Shown here piece by piece: positions 1-12,800 of a stretch of DNA of 64,000 nt. Position numbers and translations under genes: made by a program. Source of the DNA: Medicago truncatula (taxonomy: Eukaryota; Streptophyta; Magnoliopsida; Fabales; Fabaceae); contig NC_053049.1 of assembly GCF_003473485.1 (NCBI RefSeq), forward strand, positions 10,416,001 through 10,480,000. Reading direction: 5' to 3'. The notes below the pieces were generated by a model. It did not search any database and had not been told where the DNA came from. It saw only the letters and a program-made list of their open reading frames with translations. Each line of letters begins with the position of its first letter. The stretch's first letter is position 1.

Positions 1-932
1 GAATCTCAAACTAATTTCATTGCAATCAACAATGATTAGAGGAGTGAAGTTTTTTTTTTTTTAGATAAACAGATATAAAAATGTGTTGCGCTAAATTAAA
101 GGTTATTAATATGTCTTGAGATATATCAATATTAGCATCATACACACTTTAAATTCAAAACATGAACCAATTCATTATATGTATTGTGTACTCCACAATC
201 AATTCTTCCTCCGGGATAAAAGATACATAAAAAAAGTATATCTTATCACTTTGCTTATATTTCATTTCAAAAATAGTATATCTTATCTTAATTTTAATGT
301 ATATATTATATATATAATGTTATTATAAATAAAGTTAGTTAAGGTTTCAAGTTTATTTTCCCATCAAAATACACATGTGATTGAAAATTCTATTGTTTAA
401 AATTTCATATATTATTTGATTTGACATTATTTGAAATTGTGATGAAAAATAAATAGTCTATCCATCGCTTAAGTTATGCTAAAGCTTTCCTACGATTGAA
501 TGTGCTTTTGTAAATTCATATGTTAGAATAGCAAATAAATATTTACTATTAATTATGGACTGTGAGGTGGTAGAAAATAAATGTGTAAAATGGGAAAAAG
601 AAATTTTTATTAAAAACTTAAGCCCAAACTTGGATCTATGTGATTTACTTCTTATTAGTTGACTAAGTCAACCCCCTTTCCTTCCTTTTAGCAGAACCAC
701 TCATACACATTTCTTTAATTCCGTCTTTCGCTGAGCTCCTTAAAGAAAATAGAAGAACTAAAAGAAGAAAATAAGGAGAAAAAGGATGCATAGAAGAAGT
801 CCATGAGATGGAGGAGGAGAGTAGGAAGTAGTGCATGCAAATTTAAGAGGAAATAAAGGAGAAGAATGGAAGATAGAGATGAAACCTAAATCATTTCCTC
901 ACCACAACATGGTTCAAGAGCACTAAAAATAT
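1..932. other. intergenic, no gene seen
   Basis: AT-rich sequence with short, unconvincing open frames. A purine-rich stretch at about 740-870 has no coding signature. I see nothing else that I can support. Confidence 0.5.
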
Positions 933-941
933 TTATTTTTA

Positions 942-1127
942 GGGTAGTGTTAACTTGTGCCTTTAAGGCACATGTTAAGAAATCCAAAAGAAGAAACTTT
1001 CTCTATGATTTTGTGCATTTAAATGATTAAAAAGTTAAATATTAAATGCAATACACACAATCCAATATGTTTTTTTATATATTTGAATCATTAACTTGTG
1101 CCTTGAGGGCACAAGTTAACATTTCCC
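942..1127. mobile_element. 186-bp MITE, Mutator-type
   Basis: The ends are inverted repeats: GGGTAGTGTTAACTTGTGCC on the left, and the complement of GTTAACATTTCCC on the right. Each end contains its own small palindrome (AACTTGTGCC/GGCACAAGTT). A perfect 9-bp direct repeat, TTATTTTTA, flanks it at 933-941 and 1128-1136, the size typical of Mutator-like elements. Related copies lie at 49461-49633 and 49795-49851. It has no coding capacity. Confidence 0.8.
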
Positions 1128-1136
1128 TTATTTTTA

Positions 1137-2770
1137 TCATGGTTATGGGTTCATAAAGATAGAGAAGAAAGTGAAATCAAGTTGGAGTTCGAAGAAGGAG
1201 ATGAAGTTATAACTTATAAGAAATATTTATCCCTTTTCTAAGAATAAAATGTAATATAGGAATTCCCCACAAAACCTCTATCAGGAATTATCTAGGATCT
1301 TTGATTTATACATGTCATTAAAAGTTTGTGTTTTAGGTTGGGTGTTTTCTCAACCTTAGGCATTTGTGTATTTTGTATGCATCTAGGAAAAGTTATGTGT
1401 ACTTTATATATCCCCTCTTCAAATATGTAGATGAGTTCTAGAAATGAAACTCCCTTTAATTAAAATTACATGTTGAGTTTTATAATGGATGATGTATTAA
1501 TATAAGGTTTGGGTAGGTAACCTAGACTTTTAGCTTGTAATCTCAACGTGTAGAGTTTAAATTCCTTAAGAAATGGTTGTATATTGACTATCAATGATAC
1601 TTTATTAATAAAAAAAAAAATCCTTTTACCTAATTTATGAAGGAAAAAAAGGTATTGTAAAAAGATGGAATTCTTGATATTTGTTAATCAATTGAGTATT
1701 ATATAAGAAATATAGATGTTAAATTTGATTAAATGTATTTTCATATTAAGATCAGGGTTTTAAGTGTTTGAGTATTGTTATAGGCCTACTAGAGGACCAA
1801 AGTACTCAATGTAATGCAGAAAAATCGTGTTTTTAGCAGGTCTGATTGAGGGAGCTAGGTGTTGCATTGTGGGAGATAGGCACCTTAAAATTGAGAGCAT
1901 ACACTTACATGGACACCAAGCTTCTTAGAACACCTTTTTCATATTTTTTTCACCTCATTTTTAGTGGTTTTTCTAACAGTACTTGTTAGTTATATGATTA
2001 TATTAGTATGTTTTAACTTAAAGTATGTTGATTTATGTCAATTCATGAACTTTTAAGGATATGTAATCATTAATACCAATAATATCATCATATACTTGTT
2101 AGACAAACTTATGACTTAAGTGTATCACATGAATGGATAACATAATACAAGACATAATGAGGTATAAATGATTTCTCCTAAAAATGAAGGGAACTCTCCT
2201 TTTAAAGAATGGACATGTGTAAGGGCAGAATATTGGGATGGTGCTTGTGGTGTAAGGACATACATAGGACATGAGTTACAATTTCATGGATTACTTGCAT
2301 ATGAGGGATTGACAATAAACATTGCAATGTTAGAGTAAGATAATCGTGGTTTATCCGGTAATAGAAGGAACTCTTCTTCTAAAAAGGGAACATATGTAAA
2401 GGCGGAGATAATGAAATACCTCTTATGGTCAAAGAGTTTACCTTACATATGGATTACAATCTATTGGAATACTCATGTTTGAAGTATTTATATAAAAGAC
2501 TTAATATCATATTAAGCAAGTATGAATGTTATAGTGTATCAAGATGTATTACATTAGTATGAGATACAAATGTAATAAAGTAAGATGTAACTTAATGAAC
2601 TGAGGTGTCAAATATACATGCGCGTACACACACTCACACACACATATATAGAGAGAGAGAGTGAGAGGGGGAGAAATAAAGTTTGTGCTGAGAGGATTTT
2701 TTCCAATGCCTAACACATCATACATGTCTGTGAAACATCTAGAAATAAATCTTTTACACTCTATTTTATT
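1137..2770. other. intergenic with diverged direct repeats and a microsatellite
   Basis: No gene recognised. Two diverged direct repeats begin near 2180 and 2365; each contains GGAACTCT followed by a run like ACAT(G/A)TGTAA. A compound microsatellite, (AC)n then (GA)n, lies at about 2625-2673. Confidence 0.45.
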
Positions 2771-5114
2771 GAGTTTAAATTAACAATGCGTTGGTTACTT
2801 TGAGAAGAAGACAAGTGATTGGTGGTTAACAATGCTTAATGGATTTCACAACCATGAGTTTGAGGCAAAGTTAGGCGGTCATCTTCTTGCAGTTAGACTA
2901 AAAGAGGAGGAGAAGAGAAGAGTTGTTGACATGAGAAAGAGCTTGGCGTTGCCTAGGGATATTCTAACGGATTTGAAGGAAAAAAACAAAGAAAGTGTGA
3001 CGAATATTAAACAAGTGTACAATGCATGGACTAGATGGCGAAAGTCTCTAAGAGGTGACAAGATGGAGATGCAATACTTGATTAAGAAGTTGGAAGATCA
3101 TAAATATGTCTATTTCAAAAGAACAAATGATGAGGAAACCACTCTTGAAGACATATGTCTTGCTCATCTAGAGTCTATTAATATGCTTAACACTTTTCCA
3201 ACCGTTTTGGTCATGGATTCCACTTACTAAACCAACTTGTACATAATGCCATTATTTGATATTGTTGGTGTTACCTCTACCAACATGACATATTATGTTG
3301 CTTTTGCCTTTCTTGCATATAATAAAGAAGGTAACTTTACTTGGGTTCTTGAGATGTTGGTTGCTCTTTTGTAATCAAAACTCAACATGTCTAAGGTGGT
3401 TGTCACTGATAGAGACAATGCTCTGATGAATGTTGTAGCCAAAGTTCTCCCTGGCATGTCACTTTACTTTGTTATTTTCATATAAGGAAAGAATGTAAGA
3501 GTTAACTGCATCATGGATTACAGAGTCAACCCAAAGCCGAAGGATGTAAAAGTTTATGGGAAAGAAGTGAAGGAAACAAAGGAGGTGAAGGCAATTGACG
3601 TAGTTGGCAACATTATGAGAGCTTGGGAAGATGTGGTTGAATCTCTTACAAAGGATTCATATACAAGTGCGGTAACACGATTTCGAGATGCATGCAAAAA
3701 AATTCCCAAAGTTCCTTGAATATGTTGAAACCAAAATATTGAACACCGTTAAGGAAATATTTGTGAAGGCATGGACAGATGGTGTCTTGCATCTAGGCTG
3801 CAGAACCTCCAACATTGTAGAATTGGTTCATGGAAAGTTGAAAAATTATTTGAGGAGTAGTATGTGAGATTTGGTATCATGTTGGGATTAAATAGACAAA
3901 ATGTTGGCCATCCAACTGTCTGAGATAGGGGCAAGTTTTGGGAGGAGGCTTATCGTCTTAGAACACAGATACAAAGACAATTTTTTGCACTCTGAGTTGG
4001 AGGGATGTGTGTTTGTAGCCGCATTGTGTTTAATCTTTGAGGAAGCAAAACCCTCAAAGACATTAAGTTTTTCTAAGAAAGATTGTGGTTGTGTGATTAA
4101 GACATCGTATGGGTTACCTTGTGCATGTATTCTTGCAATAAAGATCCAACAAAAATTGCTTACTCGATTGGATGACATATATCCTCATTGGCAAAGGTTA
4201 CGTGTATGTGGATAAGAAGTTGATGATGATTTTTCTGTCATGAATGAGTGGAATGACATTTATGGAACTCCACATCAAAGAGGTGATGCGTCAGCTAGCA
4301 TTTCTAGAAGACACAATGTTGTCTCCACCTCCAAGAAAGGTGGCAACCAAGGGAGCAAAGAAAAAGGTGATGGCTACACCAAAAGAGTCATCTACGGGTC
4401 AAATCACATCTATGTGGGAGTGACTTGATTCCTAATACCCCGATAGTCAATCATCTGAATGTAAATGATCACTTCCAAAAAGGAAAAGTGCACGTATTGG
4501 CAATTCATTGCGCTCATCCGTTTCATCGCCTAATATATACTCGGATCTGAATTTACTATACATTACACAAATGCCAAAGATCATGAGACCTTACATTAAA
4601 AATATTGTGAATGTTAAGCGGGATGGCATTGACAATTGTGGATTTCGGGTCATAACGAGACACATGGGTATAGATGAGGGAAATCACACATTGGTTCATA
4701 GTGCACTTATTCATGAGTTTAAAACTAAAAAGCATGATTATTTACCGATATTTGATTTGGAAGAGCGTTTTGAATACATCATGAATGGTTTACTCCCTCC
4801 AACAAATAGTGGTGGAATTGGATTTAGATAAGTGGTTGACATTACCGGATATGAGTCACATTGTTGCAACTTGTTGCAATAGAGTTGTTGTTCAATTGAT
4901 AATGCCCGAAAGAGTTCTATGTGAGAGTTTTTTCCCTATCCGAGGTGCTCCACCATTTAACCCACATGCCCACATCATGTGTCTTTACTTAATTCTCGAC
5001 CACTTTCTTCATGTTTATTTGAAAGACAGTTGTCCATTACCACTATCTTGTACGGAGTGGAAGAATCACAAGATTGATGAGGCTGATCAATGGGAGTTTG
5101 CATTTATGAGTTAA
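2770..5114 (+). pseudogene. degenerate Mutator-like transposase fused to an OTU-type protease
   Basis: Fragments in several frames line up as one decayed MULE protein. In order: the FAR1/MULE-type DNA-binding tail (GFHNHEFEAKLGGH at about 2832-2880), the start of the transposase core (VLVMDSTY at about 3207-3230, D being a catalytic-type residue), remnants to 3930, and a SWIM-like zinc finger (CGCVIKTSYGLPCAC, 4087-4131). Then comes an OTU cysteine-protease-like segment (DGIDNCGFRV near 4625-4650) and its C-terminal part to about 5114. Stops and frameshifts at about 3228, 3372, 3717, 3866 and 4213 kill the frame. A MULE transposase with an OTU tail is a known legume arrangement and is often mis-annotated as a hybrid protein. 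I did not find terminal repeats or a target duplication for it. Family call is confident; exact borders are not. Confidence 0.75.
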
Positions 5115-5869
5115 CTCACGTTGACTTTATACCTACGCGACTTAAGTCACACTACTTTAAATGCGAGTTAACACATGTTGGGTTTACTGAACGTGAGTTA
5201 GCTCTCATTGAGGTTATTTTTGGTAGTTTCATGTGGAAGCGAGCAAAATCACTTGGAACAAGAGCATTTTTCCATATTATATCAATTTTTAATTAGAATT
5301 TACTTAAGTCCCGACCCAACTCCAACTTACCAGACAGTTAACACAATAAAAAACAAAATTCATATACCCTAACCAGATTTAAGTGATGAAGGTGCTTAAA
5401 TGGAGGTTTAAATGGATTTAGATCAAATATATAGACTAACCTGTCTCTTTTTAGTCAATGTGAGGGATCAAATTGTCTCATAATTAAATCACATAACATA
5501 TAAGCAAATATCATGACAAAGTAAACTTTCACATTGGACAAAAGTATCACATATTGACAAAAAAAATCAAATTTCTCGATAGAGGTTCAATTAAGGACTA
5601 AAGTGTTTCGATTTATTTTTGTGAGGACTAAAAGTTACATTTTTACTATGATGAGTCAAATTAAGTTTCAATATTTTTGTCATGGACTAAAAGAAAGATC
5701 TTCACGTTTAAAACAAAAGCACACAAAAACTATCAACGATAATTTCATCGAGATACTTTCATCGAGTTAATTAAATAACCGATCCAATACCCGATCAACA
5801 ATGCACTCGGTTTAACTAGCCAATTCGGTCCGGTTTTTAAAACTATACAATGTAATAATAGTAGTAATA
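5115..5869. other. intergenic, no gene seen
   Basis: Begins with the decayed tail of the MULE pseudogene (an open frame to 5296 shows no recognisable domain), then AT-rich sequence without features I can support. Confidence 0.4.
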
Positions 5870-5878
5870 CTACTAATC

Positions 5879-6934
5879 GGTGGCATTTACAATGCACAAG
5901 ACACAAATTTGTGCATCATACACAAGTTGTTTCATGAATGAATAATAGCCATTGATATATTATTTATTTAAAGGAACGGCTCAGATTTCATGATGGCAAC
6001 CTTCTATTAATTTATTGGCTACAATAAATTTGATCCCATATATGATATTTTATGAATATAATTTTAGACGTGCTTTTTTGTTTAAATGTGTGGAAGTTAG
6101 GCTTCAATTTTCTATGACTAAAATTCCCCTCAAAATTTGACTGAAAAAAAATCAAATATTCACCGCAACATTTTAATGAATTTCCAACTAACATTAATAA
6201 AACCAATTTTTCCTTCAAAAAAATTAATAGAACAAATTTAATTTGCAAACTATTCTCTCTGGCATCTTACTTTCACGGCCACTCCACTTCACCGGTGACG
6301 AATCCATGGTTGTGGTTGTTTCTGTCATCAACTCGTCCTGTTCATTTCCCGTCGTCGTTCTATCGGTGTCCTTATTAATGGGTTTTATGTGCAAATTGGA
6401 TCATTTTATTTTGAAAGTTGAATTGATTTCCTATGCTAATTGAAGTGATTTGTGGTTGTTCATTGGCTACTTTGATGTTACTGTGTTTGATGGTGTTTCA
6501 CGGCCTTGCTTCTTATTCCTTGTGGTTGTTCAGCAAACTATCAAAAGGAATATAACTCCTTTCAAAAAGATAAAGCAAAAGGGTTTATCAATTTAGATCT
6601 GAAAAACAAACTATTATTCAAACTTCAAATTTAAGGGTGAAAAGGAATAAAATTTAACAATTTTTTTATGATCATCATTTTAGTGTTAATGGACAGAAGA
6701 AACAAGCGATCAAATTAATGTATATCTTGAAAGTTAATGCATATCTGATAATATGAAGATGGGGGCGATACCCATTGTTTTTCAAAGCAGGGGTGTATTC
6801 TGCATTAAAGTATGATTTAGAATTTTATTAGTTTTTTAATCTAGCACTAGCAGGTGATGAACTGCCAGCTGTCCTTTCAAACAATACTTATGTATCATGC
6901 ACAAATTTGTGTCTTGTGTATTGTAAATGCCACC
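5879..6934. mobile_element. 1,056-bp non-autonomous Mutator-like element
   Basis: The terminal inverted repeats are about 50 bp, start GGTGGCATTTACAAT and differ at only a few positions between ends. The 9-bp target duplication CTACTAATC is perfect at 5870-5878 and 6935-6943. Each arm also carries the palindrome CACAAATTTGTG. The interior has a short open frame at 6243-6443 that I do not recognise; it could be captured host sequence, as in Pack-MULEs, but nothing proves it. The right end lies 118 bp from the RIX1 start codon (counting the duplication), so the element probably supplies part of that gene's promoter or leader. Confidence 0.85.
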
Positions 6935-7060
6935 CTACTAATCTCCTATTGACTGTGTTACCAAAACCTAAAACCCAAAACCCACATCACAACATAAGCA
7001 GCAAAAAAAACATAAGCAGCAAAAAACTCCGTTGACTGTCACAAAACCAAGGTTGTTCCA

Positions 7061-9843
7061 ATGGCAACCTTCGACTCCTTCAGAGACATGTACGACATTG
7101 CACTCAAACCTCGTCTCCTCAACACTCTCATCAGAGACAATCTCCCTACAGTGGACCACCCCTTTTCCAACCCTTCCCAACTCTCCAACGTTGTCTCTTT
7201 GATCAAAACACACTCTCTCTTATCCGAGGATGTCACAGAATCTATGGACCCTAAACAAATTAAAGCTTGGAAATCATCTGTTGCTTCGTGGGTCGACCGT
7301 GTTTTGCTTCTTATTTCTAGTCGTGAGGTAAATTTCATTGCTTTTCACTGCTATGGTTTCTGGGTATTCAGTAGTTTTCTTTTTAGAAGAGTATACATAT
7401 GCTTATTTCATTGGGTTTTATTTTTGCTATTGATGATTTTTAGGTCTGTTTATCGGCATAAGTACACTATTTGAGAGAGTTATGAAAAGAGCTTATGACA
7501 TGTCTAAAACCAGTTTTCAGCTTGTTTGAATGAGCTCTCCATAATAGCTTATGACTTATAGCTTATATGAAAACAATTGTAGTTTATTTAGCATATGTTT
7601 GTTTCCACCTCTAGGAGGCAGTCAATGGAAATTTTTTGTGAAGCTACTATTCTTAGCTTATTGTTTTCATGGCCAAAAGGGACTGAAACGCAGGATCGAT
7701 GTTGCTAAACGCACAACCAAACACATGGTTAGTGTATGTTTGGTTCTACTTCTAGAGGGGCCAAAATTGATTATGGAGATATAGAATTGATTCTAAAATT
7801 GATTATCGAGAAGAATTGATTTCGCCTCCACAATTGGTTCTACTTGAGGCTAGGATTTGCAGCTTTTGATTCTAGAATTCATTTTTACATGAATGTATCT
7901 AAACACAAATCACTTTACCTTCAACTCACTTTTACTCAAAATCAATTTTACAAAAACAATTCACTCAAAATCAATTCTTATCACTGCGAAACCAAACATA
8001 CACTTGAACTGTTATAAAAATAGCTTATAAGCACTTAATTAAGTTGTGTATCCAAATAAAGCCCCCTTTTTTTTAAATCTGGGTGAAAATTATTTTTGTT
8101 CTAATTTATTTGCCAAAAAAGTTATTGGAGTTTTTTGATGTGAAGTGATTGCACTTGAAGTTTGAAGTTTTTTTTGGTTTATTCAGTTTGAGTTGACTAA
8201 ATTAGTTAACTGAAATGGGTGGATTTTCCTATTTTTTTTCTTCCAGCCTGATAAACGTTGGGCAGGAATATCCTTGCTAGGGGTTACTTGTGAAGAGTGC
8301 AGTTCTGATCGTTTCCAAGAATCTTACACCGTGTGGTTCCAGAAGTTGCTGACTTCTCTACAGGTAATCGATTGTTCTTGTACCATGGCTGCACATAACT
8401 CTCTTGCTAGCTTTATTGTATTCTTTCTTTTGGGAATATATCAATTATTGTTCAGTGCACGAGAGTCAATATGGCCTTCAAATGTATTATATAAATGGGA
8501 GGCATCCCTCACTTTATAGAGCGGTTTTGTAGGGTTGAGTTAGTCCCAACCCAAATTTTAAGATAGTATTGATATCAAAGCTTGTCGTAGATCCGCTAGG
8601 CCACCTGCAATCGAGCCACACTCCAATCCTTGTCGCGATTGGCATGTGTTAAGAGTCCCACATTGGATGAGATATAATTTGAAAATGTATTTATAAGTGG
8701 GAGGCATCCATCATCTTATAAGTCGATTTAGCCGGGCTGAGTTAGGCCCAACCCAAATTTCAAGACTTTGTTCTGTAGATAGAACTAAAAGATGAGTAGT
8801 ATCACCTTGTTGCTCTAAATTTGACGCACAAACCAAATTCCATACTATAAAATTGACAATGTCTTTATCCCGCTTTATCTAATGGATATCGCATGTGTCG
8901 TATCTGCTCTTTATCTAATGGATATCATACGTGTCGTACCTGCCTAGTTGAATCATTTAGACTTCATTTGCGCTCAAACACAGATGTCCCTTATTTATTT
9001 ATATCTTTAGATCTCTGAATATTAATGTTCAAATTTCTGAAACGAAATCTTAACCTGTATGCAATCGTGATGTGTTCCATGGTCTTTATATAAAACAGTC
9101 ACCGGAAGATTCTCATTTTGTGAGGGTGGCTACTTGTGCTTCCATATCTGATCTACTTGCAAGGTTAGATATTTCTTTTCTTACTAAAGGAAAGTCTTAT
9201 TGGTTGATTCAATTATTGAGATACATTGTATTATACTCATGTTTGGTGGTGCTTTATTGAATCCCTTCCTTGATATCTCCCTCTCTCTGTCTGTGTTTTT
9301 ATAACTGCAAAATTATTATTGATAGTGGAAATAAGTACAAAAGGTATTACCCACAAATCGGGATTAAGTACAAGGGGTACTTGACCCACCGAGAACATAC
9401 CACACAAAAACAAAGAACAAAGAAACAACTCCCTCTATCTGTCTGCTTGTCTGCAAGTGCGTATGCATTGTGAACAATAAGATTAGGTCACCTGTCAAAG
9501 AACATTTGATAATCTTGAAATGTAGATATGCAATATTCTATTAACTATTTACCAACGACGGTCCTATCAATTTCCTAAAACAGACATTTCAATTCCATAT
9601 GCTTATTTTGCAAGCTAAATTTCTGAACTATATATAGATCATAGGATCTCTTTCAAAACAACATTACTACAGTGGTGCATTTAGTCTTAAAACTAGAGTA
9701 AGTCTAATATTTATTTTGTTGAGTATTTTCTCTCAGTAGTGTGTGTTATGAGTAGTATAGTCTGTCGGAAATTTTCTAGTCCTGTTGCTGGTAAGCTCTG
9801 ACTTCATTGAATTAGCTGGAAGCTACCTGTATTAACTTTCTTT

Positions 9844-9880
<37 letters not shown>

Positions 9881-12800
9881 TAGGTTAAGTGGATTTCCAA
9901 AATTCAAGAAAGATGGGTCTGCCTCTGCTGTGAAAGTTGTTCAGCCTGTTCTAAAGATGTTACATGATGACAATTCAGAGGCAGTATGGGTAAGTTATTA
10001 ATTCAAATATTAATTTGAGTTTTTAGCTTCTATTCAACATAGACAGTGAAGAAGCTTTCATTACACATGGATGTAGACATATTTATATTTTTAGTGGTTG
10101 CGTAATATTTTTATGTCAAAAGCAAAAGTGATAAACTCTACATTCCTGTAAACTAGTTGAAGGAGTAATTCTTGTTTTGAAGTATACATAGTTGTGCTTA
10201 GAGTTGCATTTAAACATTGGTATAGAACATATGTTGATGGATCATAGATGGAATCATCGCTTCATTACGTAGTGCTTAGTTAATATAGACAGAAAGCATA
10301 TACAAACTATTGTAAGTATGCAACTAATTTCACATGGAAGTATACTTTATTGCTACATCTGCAATAATCAACTACAAAGTACTATTTGTTTTACTCATTG
10401 CTGTATTCTTCTCTGACCCATGCATATGTGTATGCTAAGAGATGAAATATATTGTGCTAAACTTAGCATAAGTGACATAAAAAGTTTACTATTTGGCCCA
10501 TGCTTGCTGAATGAAGAAAAATCTTTGAGTATATAATTTTCTTTGCATGCTCCTTCTTTGATAATAGAGCCTACTTTCTATGTCATTTGTCATATACCTG
10601 TTATTTATCTTGTCTGCTTTGTTTGACTACGAGTTTTATCTATTATTCAAAATGTGGTGAATGCAGGAAGCTGCAGTTCATGTGATATATACCTTGATAA
10701 CTTCATTCCCATTTTCTATTCAGCGTCATTATGATAGTGTAAGCTTCTTCTTCCTTTGTTGCAAGATTTACTACATTATTAATTCATGTATATACAGTTA
10801 GAAATTTGTTTCTTGTATAAATTCGACAAAGAAGGGCATGGTGTGGTTCCATGTAATCCGTACCAGTTTTTCCTGTTGCTTTTATGAGGAAAAAGTGCAG
10901 GAGAGCTCAAGAGTTTCATTTCTTCTGTATTCACGATTTGATGAGTGGTTTGAACTTATGCAGGTTGAATCTGCCATTGCTGCTAAACTTGTGTCTGGAG
11001 GATGCAGTCATGATATGATGAAGGTAATGTGATTATCAAAGTTTTAAGAGCTTCTTCTAGGGTATGTTTGGATTGTTGCCATGTTGGCACGAGAGTGGAT
11101 GGAGGGGACAAAAAAGGTCTTTGGCAGGGTCCAAAGAGAGATATATTAGACTTTTAGTACAAAGTTGAAAATAATTTGTGTTAATTTGATCTTTAATTTG
11201 TTAAGTTAAAACTAAATTCATGTTCCCAATTCTATTTGTTCTGTGATGTTTTTTCTGACAGAGAAAAAATTGAAGTTAATGAAAAATATTTGGGGAGTAT
11301 AAGCTTTTGGCTTTAATGTTTGTTTCAGTATTGGATGACTTTTATGAGTTGCATTAGTTGATATCCAATATGCTGTGTGCACTCATTAAGGAGTTTATTT
11401 TCCTCTTGTTTAGAAGGACGCTTCATCCTTAACATGAGATTCTCAGTTTTATATGGAAACTTTCTCTGATAAATACAAACATATGCTCAGAGTCATAGCC
11501 TCATTCTGACATGTTCTGTCATCTTATTTGGTTTTGTACATCCAGAAACTTGTACATTGCCTTGCATTACTTCCAAAATCAAAAGGAGATGAAGAAAGCT
11601 GGTCTGTGATGATGCAGAAAATTTTGATTTCAATAAACGAACATTTAACTTTGACATTTGAAGGTGTAGAAGAAGGTAGGTAGATGTTCGTGCTATGTGT
11701 TTAATAAAAGCCACTCTTGACAAGTAGGTCATGGCCATCTTTTTCCATACATTGCAGAATTCATTCTAAAGGAGTTCAATGGATTGTTGATTCTTCCTGG
11801 GAAACAACCTCCACCACCTTTAGGAGGCAATGTATCAAATGAAGAAGCTAGTAGCAACACAACAAAGAGGTCCAAACAATCGCGAATATATAATGTCCCT
11901 ATACTTATGTCTGGTTGTTGTATGCTGCTCACAAATACATATCCAGTTAAGGTACTGTTTAATTTATCCCAAAATGTATATTCCTACAGTGAGTTCTGTG
12001 AATTTCTCTTAATTTGGGAGAAGAATGATGAAAACTAATGTGATTTAATTGTCAGGTTAATGTACCTGTTCGCCTATTATTGGTCCTTGTTGAGAGAATT
12101 CTGACGGTAAATGGCGCTTTGCCAGCAATGTCATTGCCATTCATGACCGCCAGACAGCAAGAGAGAATTTGTTCCGAACTTCCAGCTTTGCATATGTGTA
12201 GCCTGGAATTGCTTACAGCTATTATAAAGGCAACAGGAAGGTATAACTGCGTGATATCCACACCCTTTCCCTTGAAAAGAAAAATAGCCTAAATTGAAAA
12301 AAATGGCAATTTGAGCTTTGGAAAATTATTTGCATACAAGTTCTTCGATCCTTGATGTTGTAAATTATCGTGTTTAATGCCAACAGTAGCTGATTGGTGT
12401 TATAAATATAATGAATCTTGTATCTTCTATCTAGTGTTTTCAAATAGCGGCTATAGCAATATAGCATAGCCAAATTTGAACAAACTGTTATTTTCTGGGA
12501 TCCGCAATTGATAACTCTGTTCATATCATCTAGCTTACCTTGCACTCTTATGTGTTTCAATCCTGCTCCTGTGCACAATTTCTATGTTTCCTCTAGTATA
12601 TCTTTTACGTATTTATTTCTTGATAGAATGCGGAATCCTACTCATTGCCCATATTTGTATTGCAGTCAACTATTACCCCATGCTGCCTCTATTGTACGTT
12701 TCATTACAAAGTACTTCAAGGCGTGTGCGCTGCCAGATTTAAGGATTAAAGTCTATTCAATTGCAAAGACTCTGCTCATATCCATGGGTGTTGGTATGCG

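Noticed and set aside
6243..6443. 66-codon frame inside the Mutator-type element as a captured gene
   Set aside because: No similarity I recognise and no exon structure; kept only as a possibility to check.
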